Below, piece by piece: positions 39,366-50,400 of a stretch of DNA of 64,000 nucleotides. Location: assembly GCF_947623445.1 (NCBI RefSeq), contig NC_135245.1, forward strand, positions 17,925,501 to 17,989,500, written 5' to 3'. Source of the DNA: Clavelina lepadiformis (taxonomy: Eukaryota > Chordata > Ascidiacea > Aplousobranchia > Clavelinidae). The translations under genes were made by a program, and so were the position numbers. The notes beneath the pieces were generated by a model, which was given only the letters and a program-made list of their open reading frames with translations, ran no database searches and was not told where the DNA came from. The stretch's first letter is position 1. Each line of letters begins with the position of its first letter.

Positions 39366-39954
39366 GCGGAGAAGTAACGGAATCGAATCCGCCTTTTGTG
39401 CCTACCCGAGAAAATGTACAAATTGTGCCAACTGACATCTTCATTGCACGCAGTGAAATATAAAATTGGTCGCAAAAACAAAATTTTATTGTGATTACAT
39501 GGCTCAAGTTTTATTAATCATTCCGCTACGTTCGTCTTTCAAAACGGTCATGTAATTGTGAATTGCCGTAATGCTGCCGCTGGATTTGTAATAAAACAAA
39601 GCATTGTACAGAATACCATACATCAATGTTTGTTGTAGTAGTGAGTTTAATTTCAAGTATTCTCCAGAAAAACACAAAATTATTCAACCGTTAGAGTTCG
39701 CTAAAGCAGTGAAGCTCACAAAGTATCAGGAGATACGTATCGTACCTTAAGTTAATAATGTCCACGAATAATAAATAAATTCAAGCAACATAAGTTTATG
39801 CTGATTGTCGTGCTGTATTTTTTATTACAAATTACTTCAAAAAATCTTTCAGCGGTAACCAAATTATTAGGCTACAACTCAGTTGCTATAATGACGAGTG
39901 TTTTCATGTTCTTGCGCAAAACTCGGTTAAAAATATTTTTTCAAAACGTGTTTC
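39366..39954. other. PRPF8 3' UTR and spacer
   Basis: Holds the PRPF8 3' UTR with AATAAA at 39590-39595 and a second at 39766. Beyond that I recognise nothing before the homology with block 1 begins. Confidence 0.5.
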
Positions 39955-40020
39955 ACAATAAAGGCATAGCTTAGTAAACAATTAAGCAATCTTTGCTTAT
40001 TGCTCATACCGATGTTTTAA

Positions 40021-41487
40021 CTAAAAATCTTTTAATTGCATCACATCGTCGACGACCATCAAGTTTTCGAAACGCGTCACTGGAAGCGATCCTTGGGTTG
40101 TATATGGAACGTGTTGCGAAAGCGACCCATTGTGGTTCGACAACTCAGAAAAGACTGTGTTTGACGGAGCAGGGAAATCGTCTTTTCCTTGAAGCGATCT
40201 TTGCTGGACTTCTTTCGTTGTAGCGTCTTCCGAACTTAAACTGCTCAAAAGATCCTTAAAAGGAATAACAAATCTTCGAATTATCGGCGGTGATTGCAGC
40301 GGGGGTGGTTGGCTGCTGTAACAATCTTCATGTTGGTTGTGAACGTCAAAGTGCGTCAGCTGATGGTTTGAAGCGTTTTGCTGAGGTGGAAAATGCCCAA
40401 TTTTCTTCTCGAAATTTGCAGAAAAAAATTTTTGCGGTTCTTTCTGCAAAGCGAAATGTTCATTTTGCTTACCTGACAAATATTCGGAAGATACGTTGAA
40501 TAAAGATTTATCAGAACTCTCCTTTGTTTCGCTGCCTGCATTAAATGGATCAATAACATAACTTGAACCCGCTTGGAGAAGAGATGCTGCTTTAGCAAGA
40601 CTTGAAACCGCGTAAGGCTTACCATGGGAATATGCGGCGATGTTGTGTGAGCTCGTCAAACGCGAAATATTACCTTGAATCACTGGGAAACGACACGGGT
40701 AGCCGAGGTTGGTAAGTTCCTTTTGTGTGCAATTACTTCCAACATTGTTGGATTGCGCGTCTTGAGGGTAACTGTAACTGCTGGGGCAGAACTTGTTCAG
40801 CAAAGGGAACCGATACGCAGGGTAGTAAGTACAGTTCAAATTTGACGCAGGCTGGGTCTCGGTTTTTGGAATCTCACGTAAATTATTTGAGACTTCAGCT
40901 AACTCACTTGTATGATAAGTCCCTGTTTTACAAGCTTCGTATTTTGCGTGTGTTCTAGATGCAGCAGACGAAGTTTGCTGAGTCGTCGAACCAATATTAT
41001 CATCTCGCGACAAGGATTGCTCTTCCGTTGTGACGTAAGAATTATTGTAGTAATCACTGGTCTGATTTGTAGATGGTATACGTCCGGCATAGTTATATGA
41101 TAATTCCAAATCCTTTTTTAGTCCACACGACGACTTATTGCTTGACAGTTGCAGCTTTTTCGCCCTCGCTCTTCTGTTTTGAAACCAAATCTTGACCTTT
41201 GCTTCAGGCACGTTGATATCTTTGGCCAATTGGAGTCGAGTTTGAGCTGTAGGATATGGATTTTGACAAAAGCACTTTTCTAACTGAAAGATCTGGCTGT
41301 CAGAGTAGGCAGTACGTCCTCGGCTGTAACTCACAGGACTCTTTATTAAAACTTGAACGTTACAGGAGGTTCCTTGAAAGCAATTGCCCGATGTACTTGG
41401 TTTGTTGCAATGAAATGTGTTCCAGTTAAATTGATGATTCGATGAAGACGGTAACTGGTTTGGAACCGAACCAGAAATTGATGACAT
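40021..41487 (-). CDS. Paired-like homeodomain transcription factor, copy B (intronless)
   Basis: A 488-residue frame paralogous to 11233-12687, with the start fixed by an in-frame TAG two codons upstream. The homeodomain (residues 54-113) matches copy A except for Asp in place of Glu in TAYSDSQIFQLEK, and helix 3 KIWFQNRRARAKK is unchanged. About 30 differences are scattered through the low-complexity flanks. The FVIPFKDLLSSLSS segment is identical. Where copy A stops after HVMQ, this copy reads four residues further (DVMQLKDF) because one base differs in the stop codon. Both long frames are open and differ mainly outside the DNA-binding domain, so both are probably under selection and likely functional. 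Upstream sequence, including the TGATTAATTAATCA site, was copied with the gene, so at least part of the expression pattern may be shared. Confidence 0.93.
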   Translation of the reverse strand: MSSISGSVPNQLPSSSNHQFNWNTFHCNKPSTSGNCFQGTSCNVQVLIKSPVSYSRGRTAYSDSQIFQLEKCFCQNPYPTAQTRLQLAKDINVPEAKVKIWFQNRRARAKKLQLSSNKSSCGLKKDLELSYNYAGRIPSTNQTSDYYNNSYVTTEEQSLSRDDNIGSTTQQTSSAASRTHAKYEACKTGTYHTSELAEVSNNLREIPKTETQPASNLNCTYYPAYRFPLLNKFCPSSYSYPQDAQSNNVGSNCTQKELTNLGYPCRFPVIQGNISRLTSSHNIAAYSHGKPYAVSSLAKAASLLQAGSSYVIDPFNAGSETKESSDKSLFNVSSEYLSGKQNEHFALQKEPQKFFSANFEKKIGHFPPQQNASNHQLTHFDVHNQHEDCYSSQPPPLQSPPIIRRFVIPFKDLLSSLSSEDATTKEVQQRSLQGKDDFPAPSNTVFSELSNHNGSLSQHVPYTTQGSLPVTRFENLMVVDDVMQLKDF

Positions 41488-42089
41488 ATCCTATGAAGTT
41501 CTGCTGCTTACCATCAGGTCTTGTTCATTTCTCTGCACGACTTCTTTGCTTTACAAAGTATCTTCACAAGTGCAGTCACCTTCTGTGCGCGTTTTGGAAA
41601 TCCAACACAGGATATGTGCAGAGGGCGGCACGCACACCCGCGTTGACCTGCTACGTTTGTGCTTTTGCTAGAGATTTTCTCCCCTTGTCAGGGAACGTTT
41701 TACCGTCAAGCAACAAGAATCTTTCGATAGGTAATCTCATAGCGTTACTTAGTAAAACGCAGTTTGAGCAGGTGTAGAATCTGTTATTAGGTTGTGTTAT
41801 GAATAAGCCTACATTTATAATTTACGAACTTAATTGTAAGGCAAACCTCACTATAATGGATTTTTTGTTTCAGGCTTTAGATATCCGTTCCAGTCTCATA
41901 TCTACATTATAAAAAGTACAAAATTTATTACTCTCCACATATCATTACGAAATAAAAAATGTACTAAAATCCAAACTGTTTGAGTTGCACTGGCAAACGC
42001 TGTTGATAAATATTATCTTTTGTAATATTTTAAACAAGTTAATTTTTTACTTGGCGATATCTGTCACATGTTTTTACGAACAACACATC

Positions 42090-42103
42090 TGATTAATTAA
42101 TCA
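42090..42103 (-). promoter_or_regulatory. Conserved palindromic homeodomain-type site upstream of homeobox copy B
   Basis: TGATTAATTAATCA, 603 bp upstream of the start codon and identical to the site 600 bp upstream of copy A. See that entry for interpretation. Confidence 0.4.
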
Positions 42104-42180
42104 ATATTTTGTCAAAAAAATGCCTCACTAGTCACTGCAAAGATAAGCTGGTTTGTAGCCTAATTACCGCACTGTCTCAG

Positions 42181-42208
42181 CAACGATATAAAGAACTTTA
42201 TATCGTTG
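42181..42208. mobile_element. 28-bp perfect palindrome insertion with 7-bp target duplication
   Basis: CAACGATATAAAG-AA-CTTTATATCGTTG is flanked on both sides by GTCTCAG (42174-42180 and 42209-42215). The corresponding place upstream of homeobox copy A (about 10553) has neither the palindrome nor the second flank, so it is an empty site. The CA...TG ends and the 7-bp flank fit the two fused termini of a hAT-like element, but the class is not proven. Confidence 0.7.
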
Positions 42209-42887
42209 GTCTCAGTATCCAACTCATTCGTTACATCTGTTTGGGTTAGTGATCATTGTTTTGTCACTGTGCCTTCTTTTCAACTTGTTTATAGTATCTT
42301 GTGCTTGATAGCTTTACTAACCATTATTCATCTTGATCATGCGATTACATTATTCTTGCTCGTTGCCTTTGGGCTTTGCTGCTTTCTCCCGCTTATTGTT
42401 TGCTGCTGGAATTGTTACTTTATCACGCTGTAACGGTATGATTTCACTTTTCGTTCTCCCTCAGACAATGGCCAAACATAAACAATCGATACAATACAAT
42501 TAAAATTAAACGATAAGAAACTTTACGAGTTTTAAGAAAAATGCAAAAGCACTGGATGGTGCATTGGTGATTGTTTACACATCGACTTGTGCTTGCCGAC
42601 TTTTGTGCTGTCCTTCATCACATTTGAGATACGATGTTGTATACGTTGAAAACGTGAAAAAAACCTTAAAATTTATAATGTGCAAAATAATAAATAGTAT
42701 GTTTCCAAAATTAATTTCATTTATTTTCTATTGTTATTGAGGCGATTAGCACAAAAACAGTGTTAGCTGTAGTTCATAAAATCATACGCTAATCGGCTAA
42801 CACATTGGAGAAAGTGCTAAAGCCTTAGACATGAATGAAAATAATGCTGAAAGTTTAGCACAGTTAGCAAACTTACTAAAAGCGATG

Positions 42888-42959
42888 TTCCCAGACCGGG
42901 AATCGAACCCGGGCCGCGTGGGTGAGAGCCACGAATCCTAACCACTAGACCACCTGGGA
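42888..42959 (-). tRNA. tRNA-Glu (CTC), second copy
   Basis: Sequence identical over 72 nt to the tRNA at 9685-9756, on the minus strand, with the same acceptor stem, CTC anticodon, A box and B box. The flanks have diverged, so identity of the gene body indicates constraint or conversion. The left copy's downstream T-run is replaced here by ATCGCTTTT. Confidence 0.95.
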
Positions 42960-43110
42960 GACGTCACAACGAGTTAATACAACATGTGATGTAGATTTGT
43001 GCCAAGTTAAATAATGAATTGAATGCGTTATTTTTTGTATGCGATACAGGTTTTGACTAGAAAAATGTTCAACTCAGTAAAAATTAAACAAAATACTTGC
43101 CGTGCATAAC

Positions 43111-45093
43111 ATAACTGTTAGATCAATCAAGTTACTGCGCTAAAAAGTGGTTACGGTCGAAAACGGTTCGACTCCGTTTCGTTTTTTCTCTCCTTGTTTT
43201 CTACGGTTCAGGTTCGGTTTAAGTTAAGAAAAAATTCGCACATTGGGTTCTGGTTCCGGCTTGGCTTTCCAAAGCATCCGCTCAATCCGGTTGAAAGGTT
43301 CACGTTCAGTTCCGGTTCGACACCTTGGTTATGGAAGAAGTGTTCTTCAGTATTTTTAGTGAAGAAAGCATTGTTTGTAGTTTAATTTGTTAAGCGCACG
43401 AACCAGATTCCACCTCTCTGGTTAACTCGCATTTGGCACATGATAGACTTGTTATAGAGTTTATAATAGATTTTGCAGGCAAACGAAACCAAAATAGCCC
43501 ACTGATCAAGTTCAATACCTTGCACTAAATATTAAAATAACTACAGCTTAAATGCAGAAAAAAAGGATTAAATGTCAAGTACTTTCGAATCTAACACAAG
43601 ATCATCCTGAATTCCGAAATTCAGTTTCCTTGCTAACATTGAGCTGTCACCGTCGCAGTGCGAAGAGAGATTTTAAACAAGACATCAAAGATACTAAAAG
43701 TCCTTCCACAAAAAATGTTCGGTATAACGAATAACTCATATACTGTACTCGTATATAGGTAAGGTGTTTATGAAAACGGCATTTATATGTGCATCGATAT
43801 TAGTGTATGTTGAACTTCTTGGTATTTGTACTGTTTTTGCATTTTTACTTTGCATTACTTGTATTTGTGTTGCTGCTTTATTATGTGATAAATAAAAAAT
43901 TATAAAGAAACAAGCTTGTCTTGCGGTTTTGTTTTTCGCAGTTCGTTTTTGTTTTCGTTTTGCAGTTTTAGCCAAGGAGGCGTACAGACGCTCTTTGGAG
44001 GCGTCTCTCCACGTCAAGTCATGTCTTTGATCCGACGCATGCGTTCCACCAAAAAACAGAAATTCAAGTTAGCCTCGGCTGTGGACCAGCAGCAACTCAA
44101 CGAAATAGATATAACAAAATGTCTTTTTGTTGCGCTGAAAATCGTTTCACAACATTCCAGTATGTGCTGCAATTAATATAAAATCATCGTTCTGAATAAT
44201 TTATACGCAACGTCACAGACGAGTAACCATCCCTAATCACGTGTTCAATTTTAGTTTCATAAATATTTCAGTGCAATTTTTTTAGACCATGGAATAACGC
44301 TGCCGGTTTATTCAGCCTTACATAGGGCGATAACCATACCGCTATTCATAACATATTGTCGTTGGCTCTCGCTGATATACGGTACGGGCTATCTAAAACA
44401 GTTTTCTTTTCATTGCAACTGTGCGTAAGCCTATGCAGTATAGGCTTTGGTATCTGAAAACTACTCTTAGCATCACAAGAACAAGTATTAATTGGTTATT
44501 TTATTTTGTAATGTCGTTACCACGACATTTATTACAAAAAAAATATACAAAATTATAACATACAAAGCAACAACACTCGTTAAAATTTCTACTTGGAGAA
44601 GATTTATTCATATACAGTAGATAGGCCTACAACGCCTGTCAACGCTGTAAGTTAAAAATTAAATGGATCTTGTTAAAACATTGTTTAAAATATTTTGCAG
44701 TCGCGAAAACAATAAAAGAATTTTAAAATAATTTTCAATTAAAATCACCGGCCCATCTTCAATCATCAGAAACAACTTTATTTCCACAGACACTCGAACA
44801 AGACTTCATTCCCAATGCCAGCTTTGGGCTTGATAAAGTTCTGATGCCTCCAAACTGTGCTATATACACCTGTAACCTATTGCATTCACAATCATGAAAC
44901 GAGTGTAATTAAACCAACAAAATGTAAATTTCCTTTGAGATTGCTGACTGACAGTAAACTGCAGTTTGGTTGCAGTTAACTACGCAACAGTCGAACCCTC
45001 TGTAGTATGAGGCAGCATCTGAAAGATACCATAAATATTTCATGTTATTCTGCTCACATTTCTATAGGCGGCAACAGGGTAGAGTTGACCGCC
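43111..45093. other. Spacer between block 1 right copy and the 7TM-like gene
   Basis: No exon recognised. A run of GGTTC-rich sequence at 43160-43330 (GGTTCGACTCCG, GGTTCAGGTTCGG, GGTTCCGGC) looks like decayed repeat. A short match to 20072-20093 lies near 43484. The rest is AT-rich with nothing identifiable. Confidence 0.45.
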
Positions 45094-46044
45094 TCATGTC
45101 GTCTTGGCGCGTGACGATGCTTTACACCAGGGAACTAATCTTTCTCTCCGATCGAGGTTGCCCAGCTGCGTGAGGAAAAAACCGGTAAACATCGTCGTGT
45201 ACGTCCATATGTCCTGGATTAAAGTGTCCCTGGGCAGGTAAATGGAAACTAGCGCCAACGCGTTTAACATGGCGCTCAAAGAACTGACAATAAAGAACCT
45301 CTTGACTGTAAGCATGGTTTTAGATGAATAGCTGCTGCTGGAAAGCGATACAATAGAACGACTTTTATAAATGGGCAAAGCGAAAAGGGTTGTAGTTAAA
45401 ATGTGGAAAATGAAGAACAGAAACCCAGTTAAGCCATGGACAATGGCTTTAAGAAATTCAGCTTTAACTGCTAAGCAAAATGCATCTACTCTTGCATAAG
45501 AAATGATCGAACATAAAGGGATGGCAAACAAAAGCATTGACAAAAGTATGAGAACTCCAAGGACCCTAGCCAGCCACCTTGTAACAGGTGTTGTGAGTTG
45601 CTCGGTCAATGGATTTTCATAGAATGACATCTGCCTGCTCCAGAAAATAAAATAAAAGTTAGAATACGTCATCGCCATTAGAAAAGCTTCGACTCTTCTC
45701 AGAACTGTGCAATAATCAATTGCAACCACTTTGGAAAATATCCCAATAGGAAGCCAGCGATGTGCTAAAAGCAAAGCTAAAAAAACAACTGAAGATAAAC
45801 CAAACAATCTCGGACGAGAATTTAAACCATACTCAGTTACTCAGCCATCCAGAAAAAAGTCGGACATAGATTCACGTTTTCTTTCAGTCTTCTCATACAG
45901 GATTAGAACAATCAGCAGATATATGGCTATAATAGTACTGACCATGTGAACGTAGAACTGCGCCTCGGTGACGTACTGCGAAAATATTTTCCCAACAGTT
46001 TGGTTAATTGTTTGGCTTGTCTCGTGCATAGTGACCTGCTGCAC
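45094..46044 (-). CDS. Seven-helix membrane protein, receptor-like, with one in-frame TGA
   Basis: Two frames in the same phase, 46044-45841 (67 residues) and 45807-45094 (237), separated only by TGA and about 11 codons. The first has NQT near the N-terminus and one helix (YVHMVSTIIAIYLLIVLILY). The second has six: around FGLSSVVFLALLLA, EAFLMAMTYSNFYFIFW, VLGVLILLSMLLFAIPLCS, GLTGFLFFIFHILTTTLFAL, IVSSLSAMLNALALVSIYL and WTYTTMFTGFFLTQLGNLD. Together that makes seven helices with an outside N-terminus and a basic third inner loop, the topology of a GPCR. Classic DRY and NPxxY motifs are absent; the third helix ends FIFWSRQMSFY. No family name is assigned. The TGA could be removed by a 57-nt intron (donor at TAT/GTCCGAC, acceptor CCGAG, in phase), but that is shorter than any other intron here (63 nt minimum). 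Otherwise it is a recent pseudogene. It sits between the two right-hand blocks and has no left-side counterpart. Confidence 0.5.
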
Positions 46045-46335
46045 ACACTAGCTCACAATTTTCTGACCAAACAAACGTTCCCTGGACCGGTAGAAATAGA
46101 ACATGTTACCATCATCACACTCTCTTCTAATCAATCGCTTGGGTAAATCCAGCTGTAATAATTAATGAATAAGTTCGATCTGCGGATCAATTTTGGCAGT
46201 GTTGTTAAGATCACAGGCAAGTATAGTCTTCGACCGGTTTGACTCTTTTTTTTCCTTTTTTGCAGAATACAGTTCCCTTGATAAACAAAAAGTGTCGTTG
46301 TTTGAATGACGATTTGGAAGTAACACAGAATACTT

Positions 46336-46362
46336 TATGTCGTCATATAATATGACGACATA
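46336..46362. repeat. Perfect 13-bp palindrome with TGACG half-sites
   Basis: TATGTCGTCATAT and ATATGACGACATA are exact inverted copies around a single A. Each arm holds a TGACG/CGTCA CRE-like half-site. It could be a binding site for a dimeric bZIP factor or a transposon footprint. Confidence 0.55.
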
Positions 46363-46857
46363 GCAACAACCACATTGAAGTTTGTAGAACACTTACCGAT
46401 TGTCAATCACTTAGGCCTATTCGTTTATTCAGTAAAATTCAAAAACTCAAAACTCTGACGATAAAGTCGTTGACGTGCAAAAAAACCTTGATAAGTTTTG
46501 CAAAATTGTAATTCACAACATAAATTCGAATTCCCGAGCTCTGGAATCATACCGTGGAACTTCTCAAGAACACAAAAGTTTAAAACGTAGAGTGAAGGAA
46601 GCGATTGTGAAAATCGCAAGCAAAATACTGCCTACGGCAAGCAATTCAAAAATACACAACAAAAATGCAACAATTAAAGAGATGTACATCAAACAATTTA
46701 CAAAGCGTATACTTTATTGGTAAATTTAAAATGGGAAAACGCATATTAATTGACAGAAGTCACAGTGATGGCAAGAAGATGACTTAAACCTAGAGATAAA
46801 CACATGTATAGTAATAATAAGAACCCAGTTTAATATGAACTTATGTTTCAGTTCTAT

Positions 46858-47192
46858 TTAAACCACATCTGGCGGTACAATGTATCTAACATATTCACCG
46901 CAAGTGGGCAATGCAGGTTTTAAAATTTTCGTATTTAAATGTATAGGAGCATCAAGCTCAAACCTATACCAGACCTCTATATCGTGAAAAAGATTATCGC
47001 GTGAGTTATGTGAATATGAATTTCGCGTGAGTGGAATTTCAAGGGCAACCTTTCGGACATCGTTGATAGTTTGGTTTAGTGTTAAAATTAACATTGATAA
47101 ATTTGTTGTTGTACAAAAAAGAATTAATAAAGCGGAAACTGTGATAATTGCGTACATTGCATAAACATTTTTTTGGATTTTATCGGCGTGGC
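46858..47192 (-). CDS. Candidate terminal exon of an unassigned one-helix membrane protein
   Basis: Open frame of about 110 residues after a plausible acceptor (GCTATGTAG/GCCACG at 47192), ending at TAA. It holds one hydrophobic segment (AMYAIITVSALLILFCTTT) and then a polar tail with TLNQTINDVRKVALEIPL and CGEYVRYIVPP. I do not recognise it. The upstream exon is not identified; anything joining it would have to come from the far side of, or within, SLCO B on the same strand. It may be spurious. Confidence 0.25.
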
Positions 47193-47485
47193 CTACATAG
47201 CATATAGATATAGATATATGTTTATATAGATAATATAAGAAGATATAAAACTTTATAAACATGATTACACCACAGTTGATGTTAAACTTATTTACTAAAT
47301 ACAAACAAACTTGAGCTAGTAATTAATACTGAGAGGCCGGGTGTATACAAAAAGTCCACTAAAAACCCATGAAAGTGTGTCAGTCAAGCAGCAACATATC
47401 CAGGCTAAGCTTCATCTCAACCCTGGGGCAGCTACTGAAAGCAAAGCACTGGTGAGACTGAGACGTGCAGATGCAACATGTGCGC

Positions 47486-50400
47486 TTATCTCGGCATGAT
47501 AGCGTCGTCAGCGACAAAACTGTGATTATCGAAAGTATTTGAAGATAGAGTTTCACCCGGAAGTGCTGACGACATCTTGTCACGTGAGATAGGTTGTTCG
47601 ATAACTGGTGCACGCGCAGATCCGTTGCTCTTGGTAACAAGCTGGACGTCTTTGTTGGGTTCTTTGGTTTTATCGTCAGATATGGAATGTTTGTCCTCCT
47701 CAACGCACGCATCATCATCCGTGAATTCAGCAGGAATGGGTTTATAACGCAGATGTGCTATCCAGAATATGAGGGCGTCCAACAGCTAAAAATAATGGAA
47801 ACATAAACGAAAAAACATAAACGCATTATATAACTTTTCATGCATAAGTTATGACCTTAAGTTTCTGTAACACTTGTGACAGTTACGTCACGAGTCATGA
47901 TTTGTTAGTTGTTACTTCTCGCACTCATTTGTTAAGACTGCGCAATGACGTCAGATAAATTACCACGTTTGAACTGGTGTGCCCTATATATATACACTTG
48001 TGTTGTATGTAAAAAGACCCTCTTTTTACGTGATCAATTTCACTGGTTACTACTGCGCAATGTAACATTCAGTAAGCTTTGCCCGAAGGTGAAAGCCTTC
48101 GTGTCTGATAATAAATCAAATGGGAATTTCATAATTTAATAATTTGTATAGACGAATATAAGCAACTTACAGCATTGTCACACCGTTTGATATATGAGAA
48201 CTCATATCATCGAAGCAGAAGTAAAACAAGTCATCAAGCATTAATCGTCCTCGCTCATATTGCTACAACCGCCAGAGTACGCAGTCATTATGACTGATGT
48301 GTTTTGTTGTGTAATACGTCACACAAGTAATACAGCAACGAACAAAATTAATTTGTCATACACTTACCTTGATAACAATAATGAAAACAGCGAGGTACAA
48401 AGATAGATTTTTGTTGTCGTATATCAAGCAAGAGCCCCTGGTACCGCATTCCTGGGTCCATTTGGAGCAAGCCCGGTCAAACAGGGCTCCAACTATCAAC
48501 GGACCGGGGACAGTACCTAGTACCCGACTAAATAGGACCTACAAAATAACGTAACGAAAAGATAGTGGAATTGATGTTAACAATGTAGGCCTACTTAAAC
48601 AGCAGGTAACGCGAGTTATGTTCGGACGTTTTAAGAAAAATAAACAATAATAAAAGAAAGCAAACCTGTAGGCCAATTGCGAAAGACCTTTGATTAAAAG
48701 CAACGCATCGCAAGGAAGCTTGCAAGACAGAAGCCTCGTTCACAAAAGTAAAAAACATGAGCAAAAAATTAAAGAAGCAAAACACGATCAACTGCCAGCT
48801 TTTACTGCAGATTTCGTCAGTGCAAAATCCTGTGGTGGCCGAAGAATTTGCCGCGGTTGAAACGATGCACGTGCAGTTGTTATAAGTGTCTCCCTTCACA
48901 CAATTTCGAAAATGCAGTCAATGTTACGTAATGCTGATGGGTATATCTTAGTATGAAGTAATAAGAACGCAATAATGATAGTGGGACATACATACAAATA
49001 CTCCAGTGCATTTAAATACAAGAACACACAAATATGCATGTTATAATAGACATATAGGCAAGTAGGCAACGTTGGTATAACCCAGTTTTCTAAATTTGAC
49101 TTACATTTTGTGATTCACAGCCAGCGAAGCAAGGAGAAAAATAAGTAACTCTGTCACTTCCACAAACCGGGTGGTACAAGCCCTCCTCACACCCACAATC
49201 GGCATTACAAGAATCGCTGATTCCGTTAATTGCACTTGAACCACTGTAGGCGCTGTTCACACCAGCGAAAGCTGATATATACAAAAAGGTGAATTTAAAT
49301 TTTGAGTGAAAAAATTAAACTTAGATTATAATAATTCTAACGATTAAGATTCCTTTAACATTGACTTTTTCATGTTTAGTTACAACATTCTTCCAACCTA
49401 AGTTGCTGCATGTGATGAAGTACACCCCGCCGCAGGCAACCGCAAGAACTGGAGCGATATAATTTATTCGAAGCATGGTTGGCATTTTCAAGTTAAATTT
49501 AGCGATGCTGCCTCCACCGACCAACTGCCCGCCAGCGCCACCGAGTATTGCCATCAAACCTGAACATTATAAGAAGAGAGACTGATTGTAAGTGGTAAAG
49601 GTTAAAATATTTCGTTGATCAGAAATTTTACTGTTTTTCTACTTCAGTTTTGACAAATTAATAGTAAACGCACAATCAATGCTAATAATACATTAGAATA
49701 TTCAGTTAGTATTCATGATAAAAATAAGCTCTGACAAAGAAAGCCTCTTTAACCCACCAAAATAAGTCCCCGCTTGGCTGACACCAAGTGCAAACTGGGT
49801 CTCCAAATATTTGGCCCCGAACACGGCAAACCCCCCGATAAGCACGGAATCAAGAGCGGTACCCAAAGACAGGAAAAGAAAAGTGGGGTTCCGAAGCAAA
49901 GTCAGTGTACATTGGGGAAAGTCCCGAAATCTAAAATTGTAAAATTGCGCAAACTGTCACGCTGAACCATTGGATTATAGGCCTTTCTGCAATGGCAGCA
50001 CATAATATGAGGCTTTGTGTTCTGTAAATAACTTTCGTTTTATACGTATTTTACGAAAGTAAAGTAAATTAGCATTTCTGTGCACATTTAGTTTTGCCGT
50101 ATAAGACAGACTTTGTAAGTAGGCCTATCATTAGTCAATTTAAAGCAATAATTCCAATTACGATTTCCCGAAGACTTCTTTTTGCGCTGTGTCCTGCGCA
50201 GAATGATGAATTTCCTTCTCTCGTTCCATTCTGTGTTTCTCTGTTCCGGGAATTACCCGCGGGAGCATTAAAACAGGGATCGACACAAAAATTCCAACAA
50301 ATCCGATTATAAAGGACCCCATCCACCAAGCGCCCACCCAGTTTTCACTGGATTGGTTAATGGTTACCCTGTGACATAATAAAGGCGTTGATTATGACAT

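Larger units (their letters stand above)
39955..43110 (-). repeat. Duplicated block 1, right copy (inverted)
   Basis: Reverse-complement homologue of 9535-12775, carrying the second homeobox gene and second tRNA-Glu in the same relative order and spacing (tRNA to start codon 1401 bp here, 1477 bp on the left). The block lies adjacent to the 3' end of PRPF8. Confidence 0.9.
46045..47485. other. Spacer, with an unassigned minus-strand exon inside
   Basis: Contains the 13-bp-arm palindrome at 46336-46362 and the one-helix exon candidate at 46858-47192, listed separately. No match to the region downstream of SLCO A was found, so the right-hand copy has gained or kept sequence the left lacks. Confidence 0.4.
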
